Numbered from the stretch's first letter, positions 33,401 through 37,596 are shown. The stretch is DNA of 64,000 bases from Flavobacteriales bacterium (GCA_020635455.1 JACJZT010000005.1:1-64000); one strand, 5' to 3'. The notes: generated by a model not told the origin, from the sequence alone. Made by a program: numbers and translations.

Positions 33401-35466
33401 TTTTCAAGAAAGAGTTTCAGATCAAGGGTTTCTGCTTTATTCAGAAAAATTGAAGGCACACCCAGACACAGAGGACCAAACAATTCCCAAATATGATCGA
33501 CAAAACCAATGGATGTTTTCATTACCCATTTCTCACCATTCAGGGGTGGGTATGTGTTTTTCATCCATAGGATTCGGTTCATGATTCCGAGATGTTTCAA
33601 CAAAACACCTTTCGGCTTTCCTGTTGACCCGGAAGTATAGATCACACAAGCTGTATCACTCTGTTTTTGTATGCGTTTGAGTTTGGTACTTTGATAATCT
33701 TCAAAATCAAGATAATCGGAAATGATGATCCTGGTAATATGCTTGTGATTTAGAATGCTTGAGGATAAATGCGGTTGCGTTACGAGAAACTGGGCTCTGC
33801 AATCATCGAGCATAAAGCGGATCCTTTCGGATGGGAAACTGGTTTCAATGGGAATATAACAACCACCTGCCTTCAAAATTCCGAGTATGGAAAGGATAAG
33901 TTCTGGTGACCTTTCCATTAATATCGGTACTAAGGTACCATTGCCGATCCCTTGTTGCCGGAACATATTTGCAGCTTTTGAACTCAGTTCATCCAATTCG
34001 GCATAGGTAAATATCGAATTGGTAAATTCGAGAATCTTCCGATCCGGATCTTTAATAACTTCTGCCTCAAAAAGATCCAATAAGGTTCCCGATATCTCCA
34101 GGTCCATATCTGTGCTGTTGAAGCTATTGAGCATGGTTTTGTCCATGTCGGTCAGAATTTCGATCTGACTTACAGGACGATCGTAATTGTATGAAAACTG
34201 TTCAAGAATATTCAGTATTCTTTTAGCCAGAAGTTCAACTTCATCTTTACTGAAATACTCTTTTAAGTAATGAATATCCAGTTGAGAAGGATGTTCTCCT
34301 CCATAATCACGCCAACAAATTTCAATTGGATTTTTTTCAAATTCATTGAGCATTCTGATAATGAATGCCTTTAAATCCTTGCCAAAATCAAGCTCGAAAT
34401 TTAAACTTTCATAATTTATGGAAAACTCGGTAAGATACCCTTCTGAAGGATTGATCTTGTAATGCCTGCTAAGATCACCGATCGGATAATTCCGGTGTCG
34501 ATAATCCCTTTTTTGATTGTTGGCGATGTTCACAAGGAATTCAGACAATAGTATTTCCGGTTTGTATTCACCTTTGTAAGGAATTATCCCGCTAAATAAC
34601 CCTACAATTCCCCGCAATTTTCTGGAGTTTCTCCTGTGAACCGGAATACCGAATAAAAAATCCTTCTGGCCGGTGATCTTGCCAAGATAGATCAGAGTTG
34701 CAGCAATAACGAGTTGCTGAATTCCGGCTCCAGATCTTTCTGAAAAAGACTCGATCTTTTGCTTTATACTATCCTCGATGTTTAGGGTAAAATTCGAACT
34801 GGCTTTTTTCGTTTCCTTGCCTTCAGAATAATTTTTGTATAACAGCTTAGCCGGTTTTTCACCTACCCGTTCTATCCAGTAATTCCGGTCGTTTTCATAA
34901 AATTCTGATTCGCTGTACTTCGAAGAAGTGACCGCTTCCTCATAATACGAATAACTCTGAAAATTGAAGGGCTCTCCGGTAATAAGTGATTTATATTTTT
35001 GACCGAAATAATTAACCCATATTGCAAAACCATAGCCGTCTGTGATCAAATGATGATAGCGATGAAAAAACCAGTGCTCATTTTCAGAGATCCTGATCAG
35101 AACATGTTCAAACAACAATTCATCCTTTTGAAGCTTAAAGGGCGTATTAAACCGGTCCTGCATCCACTTTTCCGCAAGAGACTCAGGGTCGTTTTGCAGA
35201 GAAAAGTCGAGTTCCTGCACTTCCATTTTCTCATAATCTTTGTCGAAATAACCAATTGGATTCAGGTTATCGATGTCGAATCGCATTTTGAACGCATCAA
35301 AAACAAGTGGTGCTTCCTGAACAACCTTAAAGAACTTTGGCTTGTCAATGTTGCCTATAAACTTGATGTATCCCCCAATGTTGTAATGCGGACTGTCGAT
35401 ATTGATCAGCTGATCGACAAAAACATCGCGTTGTGCAGGATGTAATGGAAAGGTTTGTTCTATCAT
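15445..35466 (-). CDS. Giant nonribosomal peptide synthetase A, five modules
   Basis: First enzyme of the line, 6673 residues. Domains by approximate residue: starter-like C 1-440 (HHLITDG), A1 460-965, T 975-1050 (GGHS), C 1070-1500 (HHIAADG), A2 1520-2015, T 2020-2095, C 2115-2550 (HHIASDG), A3 2574-3065, T about 3110, E 3153-3603, C 3622-4070, A4 4088-4580, T 4627, E 4675-5125, C 5145-5595, A5 5612-6100, T 6150, E 6199-6650, acidic tail. Pocket codes: VDWVTSIADK (beta-Ala), DILQLGLIYK (Gly), DAYTVAAVCK (Phe-like), DFWNIGMVHK (Thr), DAIWMGGTFK (Val). All three E domains carry HHLVIDGVSW and are nearly identical; the two C domains after E are also nearly identical. The start MIEQTFPLHPAQ is directly a C-domain A-helix, as in lipoinitiation or starter C domains. 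Residues 3-7 of the peptide should be epimerised. Confidence 0.97.
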   Translation of the reverse strand: MIEQTFPLHPAQRDVFVDQLINIDSPHYNIGGYIKFIGNIDKPKFFKVVQEAPLVFDAFKMRFDIDNLNPIGYFDKDYEKMEVQELDFSLQNDPESLAEKWMQDRFNTPFKLQKDELLFEHVLIRISENEHWFFHRYHHLITDGYGFAIWVNYFGQKYKSLITGEPFNFQSYSYYEEAVTSSKYSESEFYENDRNYWIERVGEKPAKLLYKNYSEGKETKKASSNFTLNIEDSIKQKIESFSERSGAGIQQLVIAATLIYLGKITGQKDFLFGIPVHRRNSRKLRGIVGLFSGIIPYKGEYKPEILLSEFLVNIANNQKRDYRHRNYPIGDLSRHYKINPSEGYLTEFSINYESLNFELDFGKDLKAFIIRMLNEFEKNPIEICWRDYGGEHPSQLDIHYLKEYFSKDEVELLAKRILNILEQFSYNYDRPVSQIEILTDMDKTMLNSFNSTDMDLEISGTLLDLFEAEVIKDPDRKILEFTNSIFTYAELDELSSKAANMFRQQGIGNGTLVPILMERSPELILSILGILKAGGCYIPIETSFPSERIRFMLDDCRAQFLVTQPHLSSSILNHKHITRIIISDYLDFEDYQSTKLKRIQKQSDTACVIYTSGSTGKPKGVLLKHLGIMNRILWMKNTYPPLNGEKWVMKTSIGFVDHIWELFGPLCLGVPSIFLNKAETLDLKLFLEKLEEHKITRIVLVPSLLRVVLNALKTAKIDLSNLKYWTSSGENLTTDLVSSFYKNFDAGNHHLLNIYGSTEISADATWFDASEIWEKKLQSDQFPNKIPIGKPIANTKILMLTRAGEICPLGVAGEIYIGGKGLSDGYLYNRELNAQKFVKITTPEGLSEIMYRTGDLGRWLIDGNIEYIARMDRQVKIRGHRIELLEIEETLLNLKLFKEVAVSSIPDKEHGNILVGYVVPKLAFDKYTIVQQLRDIIPDYMIPSVWVELKTLPLNSSGKISYIDLPNPEIEETRVSDYIPPRDELEQRISDIWQELLHNDRIGIFQNFLELGGHSILAMRVIYAIRSQLDVEIGVKDLFTHPTIAELSQFIKFQNKGALNSSLSVQPKPEYIPLSFSQERLWFIDKLEGSVQYHIYAVLRLKGTLNKEALEDSFRKIINRHEALRTIILENNGEPYQIIKEHESWKLEFSAPAGISGEKDLRKYIRIIINAPFNLSKDYMIKGHLIELTNDEHILLVVLHHIAADGWSATVIVRELAELYNAYQIKDDPELPILKVQYSDYAIWQRKYMQGKILDDKLSYWSNKLKGVEALNMPTDFARPAIQSINGSTLEFNIENEIKEQLLGISQQQNLTLYMTMLAAFKVMLHQYSGQEDICVGTPIAGRQQHEVEDLVGFFANTLALRTDLSGNPSFVSLLERIRATVLEAYENQEVSFEKVVEAVVNERDLSRSPLFQIMFVWNETKALQKLYLGDLSLSQEPFTGNTSQFDISFSLTETIDGLHGQVEYCTDLYTEHTIRSMIVHYKELLVSIITKPNFGISELSMFTREESNQILKVFNDTDSGYRTDKSLIQLFEEQAAKTPYSISLTFGSESFSFNEINQQANQLARYLSNIGLKSGSLIPICLERGSSLVTTILGILKTGAAYIPIDPDFPKDRISYMLRDCKAKLIICSQNTRSKIESLKDLLIIDLDKEGKKIDQEDVDDLEVEVLPNQVAHVIYTSGSTGKPKGVMTEHRSLVNLLNSVAKKVNFTSSSGFLSFTTYSFDIFYLELYLPLIKGGKLYLASKEITTDGFLLKNAIEEHKPTHLQGTPASWSLLLNANWQNPEKATMLVGGETVKDHLNDELTKRGRVFNLYGPTESTIYSTGTELQYGKKVLIGKPLDNTKIYILNPVLHPVPVGVPGEIYIGGHGLSRGYLNRKELTDQKFIHNPFSQEFGSKLYRTGDLGKWLHDGNIEFLRRLDDQVKIRGFRIELGEIESVIQKSNLIHHSVILVKDDRGGNKILVGYVVGKKNYSKKKLVQYLKSQLPEYMIPLLWVNLDELPLTPNGKIDRKALPNPEENSRSDEYIAPRSAIENKIAVIWEDLLNGDPIGIHDNFFELGGHSLLAMRVIAACRKEFNVEIGVKDLFINPTINEFGAFINYLKKGLELPAITVDARRPEHIPLSYSQERLWFIDKLEGSIQYHMSAVLRIKGSLKPDILEKAIQFVVQKHEVLRTNLYEEEGVGYQKVIQNQRFKLILNKDFLKNRSKKDRLLFIEDLINKPFDLSSDLKLRACLLHLEEDLYNLVLVMHHIASDGWSLNILTTEIENSYNDLLHHKKVKKEDLSVQYADYAIWQRKVFNEEVLNKKLKYWKKKLKDLEPLQLPIDFTRPAQQSTRGASFDFVIKKDVLDKLNKVAQERNSTLFMLLLSGYFVLLNKYSGQVDICVGTPHAGRNYQEIEDLIGFFVNTIALRNTVGVSDSFDELIESVKKSTLEAFDHQEVPFEMVVESVIKERDLSRNPIFQTMFGMEENPDLNNLNLEKLEVTHEKIDNTTSQFDVLVSIAKAGADLKGHVQYCSDLFLPETIERMMLHYVQILKALGNNPNQQIDSFDLITETERKTILEKFNETIRVKPVNDTVVSVFSKMVAEYGNSVALKYQEQSVTYKDLDSRSSMLAHHLHANGLESRMFVPVIMDRGIETIISLMAILKAGCVYVPIDSTYPDERIKFILSDTGAEYLITQNEIAKRLPADLKIKIIDYKDAFSKKQAYSKSNPIGMVSPEQLAYVIYTSGSTGIPKGVMIEHKSVVNLCEGQKVLLGLKPGTRSLQFASYGFDASCYEIFNALLSGGCLVIASLEEVKDAFKFTELVNSSKVELATLPPSFINGIKDQDIHLSTIVSAGEPLHIKLAKEITSKGIQLINAYGPTESTVCATLAVQTDGQKKVSIGKPVPNTKIYVLNNDGKLQPIGVPGEIFIGGPQVARGYLNRSSLTEECFVQDIFSKEKGARMYKTGDIAKWDPDGNLEYLRRADDQLKIRGYRIEPGEIEAIIEQTKSVEQAFVTSSSEGDGNKKLVAYILRSENFDKEELSKYLESRLPEYMIPNIWVELEFFPLTSSGKVDKKALPKPNLTGAADSTEIDSLTDEEAKLIEIWKDLLEVENLGLHDNFFDLGGDSILTIQLVSRARKENIHFEVADLFAHQTIYELLKFINGIKEIKEEYTTEQGILSGEVGLLPIQQWYLSQDQPEVSHYNQSVLLRIDKAIGLSQLEAVLEKLVYQHDALSMVFSNKQGKWEQRYGKGRYGVEEEDLRGSDHWQEEWLVKAEPYQRSLDIRKGDLLRCVLVQTPEKEQDNRLLLIVHHLVIDGVSWRIVLEQMEGLLSGRLQDLGSKSSSVRQWYDWLEVYGKTTGAQQELQHWVGVKGGYEGGLITDRKQEGPIEVKDMSYEEVRLSKVQTKQLLQEVSVVYHTEIDDLLLCALAQTLMRWQNRSRITIGLEGHGRQMQGTSVDTTGTVGWFTSLYPVSIEAEEGEDVGGWIKSVKEQLRRVPNKGLGYGIHKYINKAEALQGEDPWEVVFNYLGQLDRVVEGKILKAAGEDTGGSVSGLHRVREKLMLNGLVESGHLKIRWDYSPELIDRKTVEKWSKEYMKVLSEMITHLMDCRLRQEHYNTPSDYGLGPYLNYRQLDTFLSEPYGSGSLGSSIESVYRLSGLQEGMLFHSLYNEHTGAYIEQFRADLYELDKKSFMESWSMLIKRHSILRSGFYHEGLPLAVQVVHREVEMPLEELDYSRYGSKEQQGMLEAYVSADRRKGFDLSSSPLMRLSLLKLSSRKTVMIWTSHHLLFDGWSMPVLMEELLQNYELLVQGDKVSQQEEDRYEEYIKYLDLQDKTESQRYWEKYMGEVEVGTLLPFITGHTDRNKGVGTYKEVQLTLDKGRMEEIETYCRSQHITVNTLMQGVWACMLHRYTTRDQISYGVTVSGRPEDLSGVEQRVGMYINTIPLNSRYDSGSSPEQWLRELQKTQLESRKHQYTPLHQIQSSLKISGDLFDSIMVFENYPVSKRLSERKWKLRVENVQINEQNNYPLTITIHQSDEINIGFSFNATFIDKERIDRISEHFLGVLDQITKKNLKYLSQVILLSPEEQKQIGSFNQTEATYPKDKTIVELFEQQVKKTPNQTALIYEQKRMSYEELNERSNRLAHYLIRQGVTKDTLIPLCMERGMEMIVAILGILKSGGAYVPIDPQYPQQRIDYMLKDTGSNTFLVNTDTINRLKLKGAIAIDKLDLSKQSSENPKQRSAPDSAAYVIYTSGSTGQPKGVVVEHENVVRLFKTQPSLYDFNSKDVWCMFHYYGFDFSVWEMYGALLFGGKLVVLPKHTTRDSEEFAKLVIDQGVTVLNQTPGSFYVLQESLLKEPKKHKLRYVIFGGEALNPAMVSRWPEECPGTRLINMYGITETTVHVTYKQIGEKEVTRSTSNIGRPIPTLGVYILDPQGNPQPIGVPGELYVSGAGVARGYLNREALTKERFLKDPFSEKKGARMYKTGDLGRWTEEGEIEYLGRLDDQVKIRGYRIELGEIESALEKTGRITASVVLSRKDQTGTNRLVGYVVKKKGSTKENIQKALEKLLPEYMIPQWWVELESIPLTPNGKVDKKALPEVDVEGQRSGSYVKAETPTQEALVKIWEDLLGVEKIGIEDNFFELGGDSILTIQVVSRARKQGYHLEPRDLFTYQTIRGLSEAIGENQKREYTTEQGILSGEVGLLPIQQWYLSQDQPEVSHYNQSVLLRIDKAIGLSQLEAVLEKLVYQHDALSMVFSNKQGKWEQRYGKGRYGVEEEDLRGSDHWQEEWLVKAEPYQRSLDIRKGDLLRCVLVQTPEKEQDNRLLLIVHHLVIDGVSWRIVLEQMEGLLSGRLQDLGSKSSSVRQWYDWLEVYGKTTGAQQELQHWVGVKGGYEGGLITDRKQEGPIEVKDMSYEEVRLSKVQTKQLLQEVSVVYHTEIDDLLLCALAQTLMRWQNRSRITIGLEGHGRQMQGTSVDTTGTVGWFTSLYPVSIEAEEGEDVGGWIKSVKEQLRRVPNKGLGYGIHKYINKAEALQGEDPWEVVFNYLGQLDRVVEGKILKAAGEDTGGSVSGLHRVREKLMLNGLVESGHLKIRWDYSPELIDRKTVEKWSKEYMKVLSEMITHLMDCRLRQEHYNTPSDYGLGPYLNYRQLDTFLSEPYGSGSLGSSIESVYRLSGLQEGMLFHSLYNEHTGAYIEQFRADLYELDKKSFMESWSMLIKRHSILRSGFYHEGLPLAVQVVHREVEMPLEELDYSRYGSKEQQGMLEAYVSADRRKGFDLSSSPLMRLSLLKLSSRKTVMIWTSHHLLFDGWSMPVLMEELLQNYELLVQGDKVSQQEEDRYEEYIKYLDLQDKTESQRYWEKYMGEVEVGTLLPFITGHTDRNKGVGTYKEVQLTLDKGRMEEIETYCRSQHITVNTLMQGVWACMLHRYTTRDQISYGVTVSGRPEDLSGVEQRVGMYINTIPLNSRYDSGSSPEQWLRELQKTQLESRKHQYTPLHQIQSSLKISGDLFDSIMVFENYPVSKRLSERKWKLRVENVSLSENNNYLLSVNISGTDSLDVKFSFNSSLLPEKYVQVIKENFERVLNQFIKSEKATMSEFSLLTNKDKDKLINEFGKRKLTYPSDDTIISLFESQVRKRPESPALQMEDEKLSYSALNQRAEELAIHLLNKGVKPQECVAILMERGLEMIISILAILKVGAIYVPINPDHPEKRILHILDDCNVKTVLVKNPSAIPAKAALENIFNLSSEKKESSDGFGQKDLSSIKIEPQSAAYVIYTSGSTGQPKGVVVEHRNVVSLATGGDFTSFKSTDVLLSTGAPTFDASTIEYWGMLLNGGKLVMSREEDLLNAIRLKSDILKHSVTKMWFTSSWFNQLVETDLELFKPLKTIMVGGERLSPGHISKVRRKYPEIEMINGYGPTENTTFSLTHRILKTEFESDIPIGKVLANREAYILNNKLQLQPIGVPGEIFLGGAGLSRGYLNNPELTKEKFITHPFSNDPEARLYKTGDLGRWTEEGEIEYLGRLDDQVKIRGYRIEPGEIEAVISAGPSVKNSCIKLIEDNQSKKISAYYIPEKSFNLESLKVFVSENLPDYMWPSYWVEMKEFPLNTNGKIDKKMLPVPDENHLLLGDYIEPFTSTEKVLASIWKDVLDLEKIGVKDNFFELGGDSIIVIQVVNKARKAGLEFQVADLFSHETIYELAAYIDSVSEKNNDTDAEQGILSGEVGLLPIQQWYLSQDQPEVSHYNQSVLLRIDKAIGLSQLEAVLEKLVYQHDALSMVFSNKQGKWEQRYGKGRYGVEEEDLRGSDHWQEEWLVKAEPYQRSLDIRKGDLLRCVLVQTPEKEQDNRLLLIVHHLVIDGVSWRIVLEQMEGLLSGRLQDLGSKSSSVRQWYDWLEVYGKTTGAQQELQHWVGVKGGYEGGLITDRKQEGPIEVKDMSYEEVRLSKVQTKQLLQEVSVVYHTEIDDLLLCALAQTLMRWQNRSRITIGLEGHGRQMQGTSVDTTGTVGWFTSLYPVSIEAEEGEDVGGWIKSVKEQLRRVPNKGLGYGIHKYINKAEALQGEDPWEVVFNYLGQLDRVVEGKILKAAGEDKGREISNKNHLNAKLNINAYHSGGQIQFGLLYSNKVFNKSTVKNLLSDLILDLIKIIKEAENQKNKGNSHKSPSDFGLENEISFKELDQFLDEDPDDDIMSF
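15448..15495 (-). other. Acidic C-terminal tail of NRPS A (putative docking peptide)
   Basis: The last residues of NRPS A are FLDEDPDDDIMSF: seven acidic residues within nine positions, placed right after the E-domain end. This is the type of short linear motif that TubC-like domains bind. NRPS B, whose own C-terminus ends NEGME, lacks such a cluster. Confidence 0.6.
15755..16872 (-). repeat. Third copy of the E-domain repeat (E3 of NRPS A)
   Basis: Bases 15755-16872 match 20324-21441 at an offset of 4569 bases with only an occasional mismatch (one seen at about 15853, cctccg against cctctg). Identity stops abruptly at both ends: on the left where the last 80 residues of E3 become unique, on the right in the T-E linker. 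Confidence 0.88.
17165..18630 (-). other. NRPS A adenylation domain 5, predicted valine
   Basis: Pocket residues from FDASTIE, WFTSS, IMVGGE and GYGPTENTTF give DAIWMGGTFK, 8 of 10 positions of the Val code DAFWIGGTFK. Val or Ile is expected, then epimerised. Short stretches around the A3 motif and the A7-A8 region match domain 4 and NRPS B closely, unlike the rest of the domain. Confidence 0.7.
18902..21447 (-). repeat. 2.5-kb direct repeat, copy 1 (E2-C5 of NRPS A)
   Basis: This 2546-base block recurs at 23459-26004 at a constant offset of 4557 bases. I noticed no mismatch by eye between the copies. It encodes the whole E domain and nearly the whole following C domain. The left end lies at the C-domain end (base 18902 pairs with 23459) and the right end just inside the T-E linker (21447 pairs with 26004). 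Confidence 0.9.
21725..23205 (-). other. NRPS A adenylation domain 4, predicted threonine
   Basis: Pocket residues from FDFSVWE, LNQTPG, VIFGGE and MYGITETTVH give DFWNIGMVHK, identical to the canonical Thr code. The following E domain would give D-allo-Thr. The N- and C-terminal flanks of this domain are nearly the same as those of the Lys-like domain of NRPS B while the core differs. Confidence 0.85.
23459..26004 (-). repeat. 2.5-kb direct repeat, copy 2 (E1-C4 of NRPS A)
   Basis: Second copy of the E-C block found at 18902-21447. The two copies flank the A4-T4 unit, so recombination between them would delete or duplicate exactly one module (4557 bases, a multiple of three, so the reading frame is kept). 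Confidence 0.9.
26275..27745 (-). other. NRPS A adenylation domain 3, predicted phenylalanine-like
   Basis: Pocket residues from FDASCYE, ATLPPS, IVSAGE and AYGPTESTVC give DAYTVAAVCK, close to the Phe code DAWTIAAVCK of gramicidin and tyrocidine synthetases with Tyr at position 239. An aromatic or bulky hydrophobic residue is likely; exact identity is uncertain. Followed by T and E domains, so the product residue should be D. Confidence 0.6.
29420..30905 (-). other. NRPS A adenylation domain 2, predicted glycine
   Basis: Core motifs YTSGSTGKPKG, YGPTE, YRTGDLG and PNGK are present. Pocket residues read from FDIFYLE, LQGTP, LVGGE and LYGPTESTIY give DILQLGLIYK, one residue from the classical glycine code DILQLGLIWK. 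The upstream C domain accepts the beta-alanyl donor. No E domain follows, as expected for achiral Gly. Confidence 0.72.
32565..34090 (-). other. NRPS A adenylation domain 1, predicted beta-alanine
   Basis: The usual Asp at pocket position 235 is Val (codon at 33499-33501) followed by Asp at 236 in the motif GFVDHIWELF. The full code reads VDWVTSIADK, matching 8 of 10 positions of the beta-alanine code VDWVISLADK as I remember it. The A5 motif is YGSTE rather than YGPTE. The catalytic Lys (SSGK) is present. Loss of Asp235 is what is expected when the amino group is shifted from alpha to beta. Confidence 0.75.
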
Positions 35467-35470
35467 AAGT

Positions 35471-35485
35471 ACCTGTCAGACAGGT
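35471..35485. promoter_or_regulatory. 15-bp perfect palindrome just upstream of NRPS A
   Basis: ACCTGTCAGACAGGT reads the same on both strands around a central A. It sits 4 bases upstream of the NRPS A start codon and 7 bases downstream of the stop of the small upstream gene. It could be an operator, a translational hairpin, or (plus strand, followed by TTTTT) a weak terminator. Function unknown. Confidence 0.4.
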
Positions 35486-35492
35486 GTTTTTA

Positions 35493-35996
35493 TTAAATTG
35501 CCTTATCGCAATGTTTAAAATCGTTTAGTATATTTATAAATAAACACTGTTTTCTACTCTTTAAAAGTCCATTGATCTTTAATGCTGTTCGGAACAATTG
35601 GCCTCCATCCGGATGCACCGGAAGGCTGCCTTTTAATTGACCTGCATACACTATAGATCCATCGAACTCATGCTTCATAAATTTGTTTTCAGTACCGCTC
35701 GTAACCGACCGAAAACCAATCATCCAATTTCCTAACCAACGCGCTTTTTCACTCTTGGTCCTGTCATGGCATTTAAAGGTTTCATAACAAGGTGTATCTG
35801 CAAATTTAGATAAAAAAATACGGTCACCAAATCCCTTGTTCAGATTATTTGCTCTGATTTTGGTGGAAGAATGACTTCTTTTAATTTCCAGCTTCAATAA
35901 AAACTTCCCAAGGCCTTTACATTCTATTAGGCAATAAGAAATTTTCATAAATACTTGCTGTGTATCAATCATGCTTGATATTTTACAAATAACCAT
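35493..35996 (-). CDS. Unrecognised small protein upstream of the NRPS genes
   Basis: 167 codons from the ATG at 35996 (a second ATG at 35972 is equally possible), ending 26 bases before NRPS A on the same strand, so it could be the first gene of the operon. I do not recognise the family. The sequence is mixed and soluble-looking with no signal peptide or membrane segment; Trp, Cys and His residues cluster mid-protein (CYETFKCHDRT, ARWLGNWMIGFRS) and it has a Gly/Pro-rich stretch later. Codon use looks like that of a real low-GC gene, but no motif of a phosphopantetheinyl transferase, MbtH protein or regulator is visible. It may also be a chance frame or a degraded gene. Confidence 0.45.
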   Translation of the reverse strand: MVICKISSMIDTQQVFMKISYCLIECKGLGKFLLKLEIKRSHSSTKIRANNLNKGFGDRIFLSKFADTPCYETFKCHDRTKSEKARWLGNWMIGFRSVTSGTENKFMKHEFDGSIVYAGQLKGSLPVHPDGGQLFRTALKINGLLKSRKQCLFINILNDFKHCDKAI

Positions 35997-36248
35997 CGTT
36001 CCTTAAAAATATCCGGATATAATCGAATAAAAATCAGGCCAATATCAAAGGTTATAACCGGGTAATTCCTAACAAATTAAACTTTAAGCAAATACATTTA
36101 CAAACTGAAAATGAATGTAAAACCAACAATTAAGTTTATTAAATATTTTCCAAAGCAATATTTGATGGTTTGTGTGTTGTAATTCAATTATGACAAGGAG
36201 TCTACATATTTTACAATTAACTAAATATTGACTATTCTTGTATTCAAC

Positions 36249-37544
36249 ATGAGGATAACTAATTTTTTGCTTCTTATTTTTAGTTCAATTTGCCTCACGG
36301 CACAAGACACCCTGCAACTAATGCATTACAACTTGTTAAATTATCGTAACAGTACTACACAATGCACCGGAAGCACCAACGATCCAAGCCTGAAAGATGC
36401 CAACTTAAAGGTTTTGTTCAAAGAAATAAAGGCCGATATCATTACTTGCAACGAAATTGGAGCCAATATTGTAAATGCATCCCGTATCCTTGATAATGCT
36501 CTGAACACCGATGGAATAAACCATTACGATCAGGCACAATATTCGAATAACGGATTCAGCTCCTTAACCAATATGTTGTTTTACAACAAAAATAAATTTA
36601 CCCTGTATGGGCAGGATATTATTTATAAAGACCTTGATCAGATTGATCTTGTAAGAGTGATCGATGTTTATAAATTGTATCTCAATTCAGGAGTTAAAAA
36701 CGGAGATACCGTGCGTTTGCACGTTGTTGTAGCTCATCTCAAAGCCGGTAATACCTCAAACGATCAGATCGAAAGAGACAAAATGACCATGGCACTAATG
36801 GACTATCTTCTACAACAAAAGGAAAGGTATAATTACATTTTTTCGGGTGATTTCAATGTTCAATCATCTTCTGAAAAGGCTTATCAAAACTTAATAAACC
36901 ACAGCACGGTTTCGATCCGGTTTTACGACCCCGTTGATGCGCCCGGTAACTGGAACAACAATAATAACTATGCGAATTTGCACACACAAAGTACCCGAAG
37001 TAGTTCATCAAACGTCTGCTTTTCTTCAGGGGGGATGGACGACCGGTATGATTTTACCTTAGCCTCCGATGAAATTGTAAAAGGATCGTTGGGTCTGAAA
37101 CTAATTACCGGATCGTATAAAGCATACGGTAACGATGGGGGTCGATTCAATTCGGACATCAACGGACTTACCAACAAGGCTTTGCCGCAAAACATCCTGG
37201 ATGCACTTTATCAAACAAGTGACCACATCCCGGTTTTATTGCAGCTTTCAGTTTTTCCTAAAAGCAATTTTGTAAGAAAAGATCCCGGAAGCATACTTTC
37301 TGTACCTTCAATTTTCGACCTATCCATTTCGATCCAAAGCAATATGCCTTATGCAGAACTGGAATACCACCTGATCAACATCTATGGTCAGATAGTTTCA
37401 GAAGGAACTGCCACTCTGTCAAGCTCCGGAAGGTTTAACTTAAACACCGAGAACCTAAATGGAGGATATTATTATCTGACGCTCACCGAAAATGGACAAT
37501 ACAAAGAAAATTTCAAGCTATTAAAACTCACTGATCACAAATAA
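36249..37544 (+). CDS. Secreted endonuclease/exonuclease/phosphatase-fold protein with type IX secretion tail
   Basis: 431 residues from the ATG at 36249, chosen over an upstream TTG because it starts directly at a signal peptide (MRITNFLLLIFSSICLTAQ). The body has the features of the DNase I-like metallophosphoesterase fold: an early MHYNLLNYR, an acidic metal site around CNEIG, HLKAG mid-protein, SGDFNV for the catalytic Asp-Asn pair, and a late SDHIPV with the catalytic His. The last 90 residues resemble a Por secretion system sorting domain (GGYYYLTLTENG ... FKLLKL). Substrate could be extracellular DNA, RNA or a phospholipid. It is a single gene divergent from the NRPS operon, separated by 252 AT-rich bases in which I see nothing definite. 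Confidence 0.85.
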   Translation: MRITNFLLLIFSSICLTAQDTLQLMHYNLLNYRNSTTQCTGSTNDPSLKDANLKVLFKEIKADIITCNEIGANIVNASRILDNALNTDGINHYDQAQYSNNGFSSLTNMLFYNKNKFTLYGQDIIYKDLDQIDLVRVIDVYKLYLNSGVKNGDTVRLHVVVAHLKAGNTSNDQIERDKMTMALMDYLLQQKERYNYIFSGDFNVQSSSEKAYQNLINHSTVSIRFYDPVDAPGNWNNNNNYANLHTQSTRSSSSNVCFSSGGMDDRYDFTLASDEIVKGSLGLKLITGSYKAYGNDGGRFNSDINGLTNKALPQNILDALYQTSDHIPVLLQLSVFPKSNFVRKDPGSILSVPSIFDLSISIQSNMPYAELEYHLINIYGQIVSEGTATLSSSGRFNLNTENLNGGYYYLTLTENGQYKENFKLLKLTDHK

Positions 37545-37584
37545 TAAATATACTAATTCCCTGTATAAACCATTGAAAATTAGC

Positions 37585-37592
37585 TAATTTTG
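37585..37592 (+). promoter_or_regulatory. Bacteroidota -7 box upstream of the DUF3298 lipoprotein gene
   Basis: TAATTTTG fits the Bacteroidota -7 consensus TAnnTTTG and ends 4 bases before the ATG at 37597, which would give an almost leaderless mRNA. No convincing -33 TTG at the right spacing. Confidence 0.4.
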
Positions 37593-37596
37593 CAAA

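Noticed and set aside
15445..35466. Assembly artefact as the sole cause of the NRPS repeats
   Set aside because: The copies end at different points, E3 carries its own mismatch and unique tail, and the unique A cores between them are intact, so at least part of the repetition is real; only the two 2.5-kb copies need read support.
35493..35996. Reading the gene upstream of NRPS A as a phosphopantetheinyl transferase or MbtH protein
   Set aside because: Neither the Sfp/AcpS metal and Lys motifs nor the MbtH Trp pattern is present in this or the other frames I read.
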